Below are positions 1 through 12,060 of a stretch of DNA of 64,000 bases, piece after piece; within the stretch, counting starts at the first letter, position 1, and the number at the start of each line of letters is the position of its first letter. The notes below the pieces were generated by a model. The model did no database searches, was not told the DNA's origin, and worked only from the letters and a program-made list of their open reading frames with translations. Source of the stretch: Pomacea canaliculata (Eukaryota > Mollusca > Gastropoda > Architaenioglossa > Ampullariidae); the NCBI RefSeq assembly GCF_003073045.1, contig NC_037590.1, forward strand, positions 44,804,296 to 44,868,295. The letters are read 5' to 3'. The translations under genes and the position numbers were made by a program.

Positions 1-1734
1 TTTGCACTTAGTGTTTTGTTTTCCTAGAAATTTGCTTCTCACTTGATACTGTCTTGTGAGCATAAAAATGTCTGCGTTTCACTAAATTGTAAGCTGCAGC
101 TGTTATCTTTACCTTAGTTATGGGTTGAACTAAGAGGATGCAAAGGGTGATTTATGTTTATTTGATATTTTGTTGTTGTTGTTGTTCTCATGATGCTTTC
201 TTAAAGTAAGGAGGAGGCACTTTTGCTTGACTGATTCAAGTTGTAGTTCCTGTACTTTGTTATTTTCCCTGAAAAGGTTTTGAAGAACATTTTCCTTATG
301 AGCTCTTCTAACAGACGACCCATTGTGGGCTTTCTGTTTCCTTTCTAGCGGCATTCATTGTGCTGCATAATTTCTTATGTTTGACAGCTTAATTATTTTC
401 ATTTTTGTAATGTAATCTTTTTAGCTGGGTAAGTCCTAGGTAATTTGAATCACAGCAGTCAGTGTTTGGTCTGCAAACCTTTTCCAAGTGAATGGTTGTT
501 TTGTATCATTTGCTATTCCACTGGCTTCACTGTGTTTCTATACCATATGCCTGAAGCCACTTACAAATGCATACATTATATTTCTGTTGTGCAGATACTA
601 ACTCCAAGACCTGATAGTGTCAGATTTTTGGTGATCTTTGCTATTACATTTTGACATGATGCATGATGCTTCTATTGTCATTCTTTGTGTATTAGGGAGA
701 ATTGTATAAGTGCTTGTTTGTAATTATAGTCGATATAAATTGTGATTTTAGTTGTTGGTGAAAGTCAAAAATAATTTATAGAAAATTGATATTCATAATT
801 TATAGGCAATGATGGGTGGAAGATCTTGAAAAAGAAATGGAAAATATTTTCTAAGGTGTAAGGGGGTAAGCTTTTAAGAACCTGGTTGTGGTATCTGCTG
901 CAGGCATATCACATTAGGCTTAAGCATGAAAAAGGAACAGTTTGATGGACTTTAAAATGTTGAGAAGAGTTGCTAAATGGCATTGTCCCAGGTTTAGCGG
1001 CTAGAAAAGCAGTCACTGAGACATACTACCTATGTTACCATGTTACACCAGTCACTTAAACATACCACCTTTGTTATGTTACAGCAGGAGGGAAAGGAGG
1101 TTGGTCCAGCCGGCACTGATAACTCCAGTACCAGTACTTCATAGCTACCCTTCATCTGCTTTCTCTTCTTCTGCTTCTGCTGCTGTTTATATATATATTC
1201 ACATTTTGCCACCATTCCAAAAACCACTTTTGAGTAGCCTCACTCAAATACATCTACTACAGGATTTTGGGAGGATTTTGTTTGTTTTTTATGAACTTCA
1301 TCTGCAAAGACTTGTGTATTCACATGTCTCACTTATTTTTAAATGCAAAAAATAGGCAGTGGGAAATGTCATCACTTGAAGGATTTTGGTTGGTGCACTT
1401 CTTTTCAAGAATTTTATTGTTTGGTAAAATATATATATACAGAGAGTCAACGGATTCTTGTATGGGATAGTAGCAGATTGCTGCATTAGAAATAGTGATT
1501 CTGAGAATGTTGGGATAGTTCTAAAGAAAAGCGTCATTTGTAAAAGTCGTAAAGAGCAATGGAGTCTCTCTTTCACAGAGATGCACACATATACACACGC
1601 ATTTGCTCAGTGCTTTACAAAAATCATAGACTTAATCATAACCATGCATCCATATTTGCATTGCTCCTACAACATACACTACTCATACACAAAGTAAATT
1701 TCAGACGTAGATTATACACGTTCATGGTCAGGAC
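1..1734. other. AT-rich stretch with no recognised gene
   Basis: I see no exon with recognisable protein similarity on either strand, only short open frames that look random. The stretch could be the 3' untranslated region or intron of a gene lying to the left, but nothing in the sequence decides this. Confidence 0.5.
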
Positions 1735-1965
1735 AGGGTCGAAGTAAAGTTGGTGGTCGGAAAGATGTGTATTGAGTTTAGACAAGAGGCAAGAGAATCA
1801 GAGTGACGAAGGCTGACGGGTAATCCGTTCCAAGTTGATGGGGCTTGGTAGGAGAAAGACTTTGGTCCACATGTCTTTGTCTTAGTAGGACTATAATATA
1901 ATCTATTCCTACAGAGGAATGCAAAATATGCTGATAAGAAAGATGAAGAAGAAAGGATCAAAAAA
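1735..1965 (-). mobile_element. LINE fragment, end of reverse-transcriptase ORF (CR1/L2-like)
   Basis: The minus strand reads FSYQAPSTWNGLPVSLRHSD, the familiar C-terminal block of CR1/L2-type LINE ORF2 proteins (consensus close to FSYAAPxxWNSLPxxLR). Only about 75 codons are recognisable, so this is a short relic of a 5'-truncated copy. Clade assignment is from memory of the motif. Confidence 0.7.
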
Positions 1966-4900
1966 TGGATTGATTAAGAAAGGTGAGGTGTTCACTATTT
2001 TGACACCAGAAGTTTTGCTTGACAAATAACAGTCAAATATAAATAAGATGTCCAGTATCATGGGGAAAGCAATGGTTGTTTTTAATGTTGGTATTGTATA
2101 GAATCTTATAACGTTGTTAATGGTAAAGTTAACTGTTGTGCTAAATATTCATCTGTTTAGCATTTATATATTATACATGTTTAAATTCTTTACTGATGCT
2201 CGTTTGTTTCCTGTACAAAGCTGTGTTGTGTTGATAGCCTGATGGTCACATAGTTTTGGTGTATTTGTTGCTGCCCATTTATATTTCCATGCTAAGATAT
2301 AGAGCACAGTTTGTGAAGTTTTTATTGCTGCCAATACTGCTTCAAGCACTAGCTCTGTATATCTTTTAAAGGGTTAGCCAACATTGTACAAGATGAGTGT
2401 TGCATTGAAAGGGACCAATAAGAGAGTGGGGAGTTGTACTTGACAAGAAGTTTACACTTTTAGTAAGATTTCTTAGAGAACTTGGGTTCTTTCTTTTCCA
2501 CTGCATGGGTTTCAATTTTTAGAGATTATTTGGGGGCTGGGGAAAAGGCAGGGTTTAGAAACCAAAATATGAGGCTCTCTGATGGGACTGTATATGAAAG
2601 GCTTTGGTTTCCTTTTTATTGAGAGAGGGCAAAGATATTAGAAAACTAGAATTTTAAATATGTGTTCAAGTGTTTTCTGCTATTAGAATGTGCATTATTT
2701 TAGATCAGTTTGTTGAGTACAGTCTGTATCCTGGTGGACTCAGAACTGTGTACAGATACACACAGAGCATATGTCAGCCAGTGCTGATTTTTCCTTTTTT
2801 TCGTTTGTATAATCAGTGTTACCTAATGCAGTCACAGTAACATTTATTAAAACAGATCATGTGCCATATGTTTTAACAACCTTTATGTACAGGCTTCATG
2901 TGACTTCTGGTAAAACAAAAATCTCTGGGGATGAATGTGAATAACATTCTAACTAGTGTTTAAGAATTCATTTCTTTCTAATTAGCTTTCTTTAAACTAG
3001 CCAGAAATTGCATTGTTCTAATTACTAAAGTTGCATACCACATAGGTGAGCTCAGTACATTTGAAAGGAACAACAAAGTTAAACAATTTGAAGGCAAAAA
3101 TCTGTCCAGCACAGTAAAAACAGATAAGTGGAAAAAAATTACCCCAAAATCTCAGATATAAATAAAATTTGCAATCTTCCACAGACCAAATTTTTTATTT
3201 TGCTTGTATGTAAATTGGCTAGCTCTTTTTTTTTTTAATGCATGAAAATAACAGGAGTTTCACCATTTTAAAAGCTGCTCACTGTTGACTAAAAAGAGCT
3301 CTCAGAATGTTTCTAATTAAAGTTATTATTGATGGGGAAAGGTTTTGGTGGCAAATTTCACCAGGCTAGTGTAGGGAGTCATACGTAAGTTTTTTCCCAT
3401 TTTTGTTATATCAGTTTGTGGCTTATATAATACATTCCATAATGATTTGCAGCTATTAAGAGTGGACATGATGACAAAAGATAGCATTACAGGGCTGGGA
3501 AGAATATTAAAAAATGTGATTTTTTTTTTTCTTGCCAGCTTTGTCTCTGTAACTAAACATTTCCTTTTTAGAGGAACTTTGAAATCAACAAGGAAGTACT
3601 AGGTTTTACCAGACATCAAGCAAATATGTTTAATTTTCTTTATCATCATTCTGATTCTTAATGGCACCTGGTATGGATTTTAAAAGATATATATATATAC
3701 TGTTTTTGGCATTGTGCAAGCCAGATTCTTGAAATATTGTTTGCCAAACATGACTGCATCAGATATACACTTGGGCTTGGCTAGTCACTATGATTTGGAT
3801 TTGTTGGCTTTTTTTTTTTTTTCAACTTTATTTCTCTGTAGATATTGTCTATTGGTTTATGTTGATTGAAATTTTTTTAATTGTTCTTATGAACATAAGA
3901 CACAAACTTTTGGATACTAGAGGGTTTTAATTTCCAGTGAATTAACTTTTTGGACGAGTCTAAATGATGTCCCATGAAATACGAATATGAAAAAGCACAT
4001 TCGCACAAAATGAAGGTTGTGTTTGTTTTCTTTAAGTCCAAAATGTTTGACACTTTTTATGTATTGTAAACCTTATCTTGCAGGCGTCGGTTTGCTGTGT
4101 TATGGCTATTAGAGGGTCCAGAGTCTTTTGTTACAAAAAATTGTGGGTGTTCTTTACTTTTACAGTCTTGATCACTTGATAGTTCCTGTCAACAAGCATG
4201 TTTTTCGAAAATTACATATGGGAGATACTTTACATCTTGTCAGAAGGTTTTCTTAAATGGAGGGTGGGGGAATATTGTTGGGGCAGGGGAAAGATATTGG
4301 GGAAGTGGGCGAGGCTTGGGAACTGGGATAATAATCATATGCTGGATTTTGTCAGTCTCCAAGCTAATTGGATGTTTTTACTTTGTTACTTGTCACACTG
4401 TTTCTTCATAATAGTTTTAACTAGTCAGCTTTATCAACATTTATTTTTGTAATGCATATTTAAAACAAACCTTGACTGACAATGAAATCAGTTTAAAGCA
4501 GCTGAGGCTTAAGCTCCATGTAATCTGGAAATAGTGTGGTAATATAGCTTGTAACACCACCATGCTGTTATGCAAAAGAAGACTATGGCTGTATTTTTTA
4601 CTACCTGATGCTCTGTTTTGATGTGACTATGTTCTTATGTTCTTGGCTGACAATACCTTGCCAGATTTTTATTGGCATTCTGTGATCATGAGCTATCCCT
4701 TATCCACCAGTTTTTCACTTTCTCTGTGAAAGTGTTTAGGGTGCAGCCTCTTCATTACTGTTGATATATAAAGCATTAGGTTGCATATTTTCTGTGACTA
4801 TACCCTGAAAATGTCAATTTATGAAAGTAAGGGTGCAAGAATGTTCTAATATTACAACATTTATAGTGTGCTTTCAGTCCAGGTATTTTCAGAAAACTTA

Positions 4901-6027
4901 CACATAATATTGCGAGTTAACCTGTGCCTTCAGCACACTGGATTCAAGTTGTTTGCCTCAGTTAAAGGGCAGCAATCAAAGTTTTGCTTGAGAACATTTA
5001 AAAACAATGTTGAAACAGTTTGCATAAACTGGAAAATTATCTGCTATGGATTCAGCACCACTGCTGGTCATGTTTCAGAAGATATGGCAGTCCAGCTGCA
5101 TATATAACCTTTCTTTTATAAACTCAAGGTATGTTTACTGATGACTGCCTATCATCAGGAAAGTAACTTGCAAGTTTACTTTATTGTGGAAAAAGATTTT
5201 TTAAGATTACCTACAAATTATGCTGTTTAAAACAGATTTCATTGTGTGATTCAAAGAGCTGTAGAAAAAGTGTGTTGTTTCTGACAGTGGGTTCTCTCAA
5301 ATGATCCATCCCTGTATTGGCATCTTTTAATGTCAAGATGTATTATTTCTGCTTCATATGAACTATACATTCATATCCGTCCAGACATGGTTTGCTACCA
5401 AAAGACACTTGTAAATGCATACTGCTGCCAATCTGTGATGAATTTCTTACATCAGCTGTTTATCAGAGGTACTGGAAAGAAAGTATCAGCATCTTTCAAA
5501 GCCCATGATTTTACTTGTAGTTTTTCTCACTGTGGTGTTTATAGCTAGTGTGCATCTGCAGCACACCTTGCTGTATGTACTTGTTATTAATATTACACAA
5601 TAAAGTGTTGCAGTCTTGTTCATTCTTTTATATTTTGTTACCATGTAAAGCTCAAAGTAGAACATTATTGGTGAGCAGACTAGATATATTTCACACTTGA
5701 AGTTGATATTCAATTGTGGAACTACTTTCAATGTGAGCAACAAGAGCTCTTCACATTTCCCACTCCACATGTTATTTCTAAGATGTATGCAACATTTACT
5801 AAAAGCATGCACATAGTGCATAGGGGGGCTCTAAAATGGTTTGGTCAAACCTGCCATTTGTATTATCAACCACACTCCATCAGGTTGGGGCTCTTGTTTG
5901 ATCCAATATTCCAGCCCATATTTCTCTTTCCCCAACCCTCACAAAAACCCTGCTCTATTGTTATGCTGTCTGATACAGCTGTTGTTGAAGCACAAGATTT
6001 CACCAAGTCTTCATGCTGTGAAATAGG
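1966..6027. other. Long gene-free AT-rich stretch
   Basis: About 4 kb with homopolymer runs and short random open frames. No splice-flanked conserved exon, RNA gene or clear transposon end was recognised. It may belong to untranslated or intronic sequence of a gene outside the window. Confidence 0.45.
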
Positions 6028-6487
6028 TTAAAGGGATACTCAAGGCTTGTAATAAGGCTGTGGCAATGGTCAAACGTTTAAAAAATATATTTAGTTATGA
6101 TTACAGAGCAATACAGGAGAAATAAATGATTCCTTTCTCCCTTAATTACCTTAAAAACTTATTAGCACTATTTTGGTTGCCGATGCTTACAAAAATAGAA
6201 AAAATCCAGTGGAATCGACTCTTGTGTTCTTCTGTCGAGTAACTGCAATAGCTTCCCGAGCTTGGTAAGCAGTCTTGGTCATATGTCATAAGGTCACGTG
6301 ACAGAGAACGAACGATACTTCGTTTAAGTAAACGAAAGTCGTATGTAACTTCTCTTGTTAAACACAACATGCTACAAAACCTTCAACTTTTTCCATATGA
6401 ACAGATGCGAAAATAGACGAGATTCAAGTGGATCCTACTCTTTACACGATTCAAAGCAGTTTTATTTTGCCTTTACAATCCCTTTAA
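6028..6487. mobile_element. MITE flanked by TTAA (piggyBac/Kolobok type)
   Basis: The element at 6032-6483 begins AGGGATACTCAAGGC and ends with the inverted counterpart (reverse complement AGGGATTGTAAAGGC), 12 of 15 matching. TTAA directly abuts both ends (6028-6031 and 6484-6487), the target duplication typical of piggyBac and Kolobok elements. It is about 452 bp with no coding capacity, hence a non-autonomous MITE. The superfamily is inferred from the target site only. Confidence 0.7.
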
Positions 6488-7104
6488 TGGTGATGAAACT
6501 CTTTTTATATCCTTGAAGCCATTAAACTAAGTGAGGAATAATTTCTAAATATGTTTACATTACTAGAGACCCTGCAACACTTGAACTGGTTGCGCTATTT
6601 TCCATGAATGAAAATGCATGTCGGGATGAATGTACTTGCAAGTAAAGCAAGCTTTCGATTGTTTTAGTGCCCAAGGAATTAAGTGGCATAGTTACAATAT
6701 AGAAGTGCAAACAACATATTCAAGACAGCAGACAGAAAAGATCAGGTGTTGAGTTAAATTGGCAACCAACTCAGCTGTTAGAAAAACATTTCCCCATATT
6801 AACTACAGAAAAATTAGGGTTTACTTGCAACACAATTGTGTTCTTGTATTGCATTTCTTAACTTTTGACTTATTGTGGGAGTCACATGCAACAAAGTTTA
6901 GGGCAGCATACATAACCTACCATCTCAGTAATGAACAAAATATATTCATAAGACATGTGACAGCATTCACATATAGTACATTTCCTAAACAGTGTACTTC
7001 TTTGAGAGCAGATTTTTCTCAGAGGTACTATCCCTTTTTTTCCTTTAAATGCCAGCTCACACGTTTACCCTACTCTTATTAAATCATACATTCATAGCAT
7101 AATG
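6488..7104. other. Gene-free spacer between the MITE and the RPSA 3' end
   Basis: About 600 bp of AT-rich sequence. The short plus-strand open frames here have no recognisable similarity and lie just downstream of the minus-strand RPSA poly(A) signal. Confidence 0.4.
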
Positions 7105-7128
7105 AAAAGAAAAGTGGACTGTATTCAC

Positions 7129-7134
7129 TTTATT
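7129..7134 (-). promoter_or_regulatory. Poly(A) signal of RPSA
   Basis: TTTATT on the plus strand is AATAAA on the minus strand, about 90 nt downstream of the RPSA stop codon. This gives the short 3' untranslated region expected for a ribosomal protein mRNA. Confidence 0.7.
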
Positions 7135-7225
7135 TTCCTTTGGTGGTCAGCAGACCACACGCTGGCAGTCTTTTGGTGATAAACTTTAACGTCCATGCTC
7201 TACTGCCATAAAGTGTGAATTCTGT

Positions 7226-10209
7226 CTAGCCCCAGTTTTCGCTGGGTGCGCTGCCACCCCATTCATTTTCAGCTGGAGCAGCTGGCGTCCATTCTTCTTC
7301 TTTAGGCATGGTCCAATCCTCTGTGGCCGCTGCGGCTGCAGGAGCAGGCTGGGCAAATGGTTGGATGGGTACTGATGCAACAACTGGCAGGGACTCGCTG
7401 GCCCAGTCGCTGACCTCAGGGGCTGCTACTTCTCCAGCCCATGACTCCTGAGCGGGCATTTCTTCCTTAATGCCAGCTTTCTCTTGTGCCTCCTTCTCCT
7501 CTTTCTCCACCTAAGAACAATTTTTAAATTTCAAAATCAGCAAAAATGGGCCCCTTTCAGAGTACAAGAGAAACCATCAAAATAAAACTAGTCATTAATT
7601 CCTTTTCAGAAAATTTAATGCAACAAAAGTCGGTGGACAATAATCTCAGGAACTGAAGGTGTGGATGAAATTAAATACTAATATGTCATTATCCACACTA
7701 CTAGGCCCCACCAACAGTCTGAAATGGGCAGTCCAATACTTCTATCTCATTCCAAAGCACTTCAGCATTTTCACTTTCAGCAAGTTCCGATGATGGCCAG
7801 GTGATTACTTTTCTGAAGGGTTTTTTTAAACACTATAGGAGGCAAATATTGTCTGCTGTTCTAAATTTTGCTATGACAAAACATTAAACTGCCCTTTCAA
7901 CTCAACACATACTGCATATGTCCACTTCAGTTTCAGCAATTTCACCCCACCACCTCAACCTGGCCATAATCACATCGTTTAACTTGACCACATGTAAACA
8001 CCCACAGCTGAATCATCCCATGGCCAAAAGATGAAAGCTATTAACATGAGATACTATTGGATCACGTTTCTCAAACGCTGAGCATATGCAAGCTCAGCTG
8101 CCTATCTCATCAAAAAAAAAAAGTCATGCTACTATCTTGGAGACTGCTTGTAAATACAAATCAGAGAACATACTTCTTAAAAAAATAATAATAATAAAAA
8201 AAAAATAGTCTGTCATGTCCATGCTAACAATGAGGCGAAAGACTTTTCTTCTGCCATCTTAATTATGACCAGCATCCCACATGAAACTTGCTGGTTAAAT
8301 TGACAAATATCCTCAGGTCTTCACATCTGCCCACTGGCAGAAAAGCCACTATGGCAGCTTCACCAAATGCCACTATTATTGTTTTACTACCCTTTGGCCA
8401 CTAGCATTACAGAAAGAATGCAAACTTAACCCAGCCCATCTAATTCACCTCGTCAGTTTTTTGTCTGCCTTTAACCAAATCAACTACATAATGCTGTGTA
8501 CCATGGAGAAGCCTTGCAATACCTGCAGCATGACATAGTTACATGCCACTCATGTTTGCAATCTCAACTATCTTCATTGTGTTATGTCTACCACTCTTGA
8601 TCCGACAGATTTGTGCAAGTGGTCAAAAGAAACTGCACTGGGAAAGGTGCATTCTTTAGAAGGATAAAAGCAAGGCAAGACCCACCAGCTTGTGAGGCCA
8701 TACTGTGTCAGCTTTTAATAGTCTTTCTTCCCAGGTATTAGGACATTGCAATTCTGATAATTGAATAGCTTTGAGTCTAAATGTTCATCTGCTGACTACC
8801 AAAAAAATAACAAACTTGCAGACAACTTAAAATATACTTTTTCTTAAACACCCACCTCTTCTGGATCCCTGTAGAAGTAAAGATCTACCATGACATCCCA
8901 TGGATGCTCCCGACTGATGGTTCCTCGAAGACGAAGCACCTCTCTTGCAAGAAGCCACCACATCAAGCCAATGGCCATTTGACCCTAGAGCAACACATCA
9001 GCATGTTTAGCATATGATTTTAACACAAACTATTATTGACCATGTTGTGTATTAAGCTTAATCTGCAAAGCAGAAAAAATTAAAACATGACCAAAGAAAA
9101 AAAAAAGCATAGAAAAACTTAACATCTTCTCGTGTGATCTATCATTCGTTAGATGCATAGACAGCTGTGAGAAATGCTAATGGAAGTTGAAAAAAGACTG
9201 ACCTTGTTGTTACAAGGTATGGCAATATCAACATGCCTCAAAGGGGAGTCTGTGTTGCAAAATGCAATGACTGGGATGTTGACGTATGAGGCCTCGGTGA
9301 CTGGTTGGTGATCAATGCGTGGGTCTGTGACCACAAGCAGGCGAGGTTCCCGAAAGGCTGCCTATAATGTTTGAGAACGGCAAATTTTAAGTATTTTAGT
9401 AAAGTACTTGCACTGAAGATTAATGATAGTTATTAAACAAGCTATCACACCAGTCTTGCAGCTAATACATTTAATAACTGTGTTCCACTGGTTAACATTG
9501 TGGGAAGGAACATGATTTCTTGCGTGACATCTACGACAACCTGCTGAGTACCTTAGTTTGCTGAAGGAAGGGTAAGCAAGATGGTGAAACACAAAGCGGT
9601 TTTGTGCCATTCCTTACCTGAATTTGATTGGTAAAAGTACCAGGTGTAAAGCGGCCAGCAATAGGAGTGGCACCTGTGGCTGAGGCAAACTTCAAAACAG
9701 CACGCTGCCCATAAGGACGTGCAGAGATGACACATACATCAGCTGGATTCTCAATGGCAGCAATTGCACGTGCAGCAAGCAGAAGTTTTTCCCATGTCTT
9801 TTTAAGATTTATGATATAGACACCTGTTTAACAGAAAATAGCTAAGTGCACAAACAGCATCTAATTAACACATGCTCAGAGGTCTTCAAGGTGTAAATGA
9901 GCCAATGAAAGCAGCTGTATATTCCTGTATATAAGGGGTACAAGTATCTGTTCATAAGGCCTGCATCTCAGAGTAGTTAATATCTTGAATAATACTAAAA
10001 CTAGCCACTTGGGCTATTGTAAACTCTTGGAAGATAACCGATTCATTTCACCTACAACACAAACTTGCATACTCACCATCAGGTTTGCGTTTGAAAACAT
10101 ACTGCATCATCTGAAAGTCCACATTGGTGGATCCCTGGTGGGCATTACATGCCAAAAATTTAGTGACATCCTCTTCTTTAAGCGCAAGTACATCCAAACC
10201 TCCAGACAT
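7226..10209 (-). CDS. RPSA: 40S ribosomal protein SA (laminin receptor homologue, uS2)
   Basis: Structural protein of the small ribosomal subunit (uS2 family), needed for late 40S maturation. Vertebrate homologues also act as a laminin receptor. Five coding exons on the minus strand: 10077-10209, 9618-9823, 9203-9361, 8856-8984 and 7226-7510. All have GT-AG borders and matching phases and encode 303 residues (human 295). The start is [20 protein letters not shown], near-identical to the human N-terminus. The uS2 core follows, with RRxPLR-like [17 protein letters not shown] and [16 protein letters not shown]. The last exon is the fast-evolving acidic tail with repeated E-D/E-W motifs (TEDWTMP, EEWTP, SENWG) in place of the human TEDWS repeats. 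A 5' leader intron precedes the start codon. Intron 4 (7511-8855) is long; vertebrate RPSA introns host H/ACA snoRNAs, but I could not identify one here. Confidence 0.97.
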
Positions 10210-10986
10210 TTTGATGCTTTTTAATTACCAACCTGAAAAAAAGCAACCGACTTCAAAGTAAATATCTATTCAATTTAGGATTAAAAGCAGCAACATATTT
10301 TCAATTATACCTTAGTCTTAAATTTGATTTTCAAATAAACACTTCTTTTTCAAAACTAATGCATATTACATCTATAGTCACTTCGTTTTTTCTTGACGAT
10401 TGTACACGCGTTATTAGTCTACTGTATACCGCAACAGCAGCGACAGATACATCACAACTTTGCTTACTAATACTAAAAATCTCTAAAATGACGCTACCTT
10501 ATTTAATAATCTTTCACTCCATAAATTGTTAACGCTGATCCTAGACCGAGATGTCAGGTAAAATGAAGTTCCACGAGGTTCATGCATAATTTCGAATCCA
10601 CGAAAATACAACTTGAACCACTTAATTTTACCACTAAACATGCAAGTATCTAATATTATGCACATTCTGAATTAGTGCGCCAAACTCTCTTTGCGTGAGT
10701 TAAAGCAAAGCAATTTTAGATTAAAAATGTGGGGCCTGCCTACTAGAGTCCCAGAATGAAAAATGGCTACCGGCCCTACAGATGCTTTCTTTACATTACT
10801 TTATTTTATATACAGATAAAAGTTTACATAGTATATCTACTTCAAGATAAAAATATAGTACATGATGCGTGTAATTATATGCTGAATAGGTCTTGATTAA
10901 AGATATAAGATATATACCGAATGTTTAAATGAACGAGCTTTCACCTACCATGTGGTATTCAAGAGGAGCACCGCAGAAAAAGGAAG
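10210..10986 (-). promoter_or_regulatory. RPSA leader exon with 5'TOP tract and leader intron
   Basis: On the minus strand a pyrimidine tract CTTCCTTTTTCTGCGG (about 10971-10986) is followed by CATG and a GTAGGT donor at 10948. The matching acceptor (a T-run then CAG) lies at 10233, so 10210-10232 joins the leader to the start codon. A C followed by pyrimidines at the transcript start is the 5'TOP element of ribosomal protein mRNAs, which puts translation under mTOR/LARP1 control. The exact start base (C at 10982-10986) is a guess. Confidence 0.6.
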
Positions 10987-11525
10987 TGATGCGTCCTCAT
11001 ACGGGCTTTTCCTGCGCGCGCATGTAGGGTCAAAGTTGAGAATGGGATTTGTTACATGTTACGCCATGCTTCCTAAGTTAGTATAACAGTATTACAAGCT
11101 ACCATGCATGTCTAAACTAGATGCTATAAAATAGTTTTACTAACAAATATTTTTTAAAAAGTGTTTCTCCAGGTGTGACATTAATCACGACAATAACAAG
11201 CAGACGAGTCGTAAATATTCGTCTGCTAATTGACATGCACCACTGAACTTAAATATATATATTTTAGATTAGGTACGCACAGTGCAGTTCAGGCGTTTGA
11301 ATCCGACGCCTTGTAAACGTTTTTTCTGTCAGAATAATACTAATAATAATACTACAAAATAGCAATAGACGCGGAATGTAACCAGTCTCTATGTGTAAAG
11401 TCATTGTATGGGGAGCCACCCCGCATCCCGGGCCTTCCACGTCGATCCCCATCGCGCGAGGGACGACAACAGCGGGTGACGTAGCACCCTTACTGTCCAG
11501 TTTAAATACCAGGAAAGTAGCTCAT
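10987..11525. other. RPSA upstream region, no gene seen
   Basis: Sequence upstream of the RPSA leader exon. It probably contains the RPSA promoter, but no specific site was recognised beyond the TOP start. No coding similarity was found on either strand. Confidence 0.4.
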
Positions 11526-11874
11526 GTCACTCAACCCTTTTTTTCCCCACCCCAGGGAGTTATAAGTGGGTTTTTTTTTCGGTGCGTCGATTGTTCAGTC
11601 TTCGTGCGTGTTCTCTGCTGCTGTGTCACAGCTATACGGACGACGCAAATCTCTCTCGCACAATGACACACGTTCACCTCATTCACACGACGAGTACATA
11701 TATATATATGCCACGCTAGCATTCGTTCAGACACACAGATAGATAAGTACAAAGAAATAGATTTATTTACATTATTTACTCACACAACTACTATCTCTAT
11801 TCTAACCTACCTACCCTACTAAAATTTAGCTGGCACTTAACTCCCTGTGGTGGGGATAAAGGGGGTTGAGTGAC
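11526..11874. repeat. Inverted-repeat element with ~42-bp arms
   Basis: The left arm (11526-11568) starts GTCACTCAACCC and continues through CCCCACCCCAGGGAGTTATA. The right arm (11833-11874) is its imperfect reverse complement and ends GGGTTGAGTGAC. About 264 bp separates them, carrying a short TA run and no coding similarity. It looks like a fold-back or non-autonomous DNA element; no clear target duplication was found. Confidence 0.5.
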
Positions 11875-12060
11875 GCGATCAGCTTTCCAGCGGGACCAAA
11901 GAACATTGCTTCACATTGATACTACTCTCGTACGCAGGGTGGTCAGAACTGTAGCTAGTTTACTTAGAATGGGGGCTGAGTGACTCTAGTCGCTTTCCAG
12001 CGGGACCAAAACACCTGGCGGTAAAATGGTACTTCTCTCGTACTTAATTGATGTGTAGAG
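11867..12060. repeat. Two-copy tandem repeat (~112-bp unit)
   Basis: GAGTGAC, eight variable bases, then CTTTCCAGCGGGACCAAA occurs at about 11869 and again at about 11981. In both copies a block ending CTCTCGTAC follows some 60 bp later. The first copy overlaps the right arm of the inverted repeat, so the two structures probably belong to one repeat family. Confidence 0.55.

Noticed and set aside
7511-8855. snoRNA in RPSA intron 4, by analogy with vertebrate RPSA
   Set aside because: I could not find convincing paired H and ACA boxes or C/D boxes with spacing on the minus strand; a covariance search would be needed.
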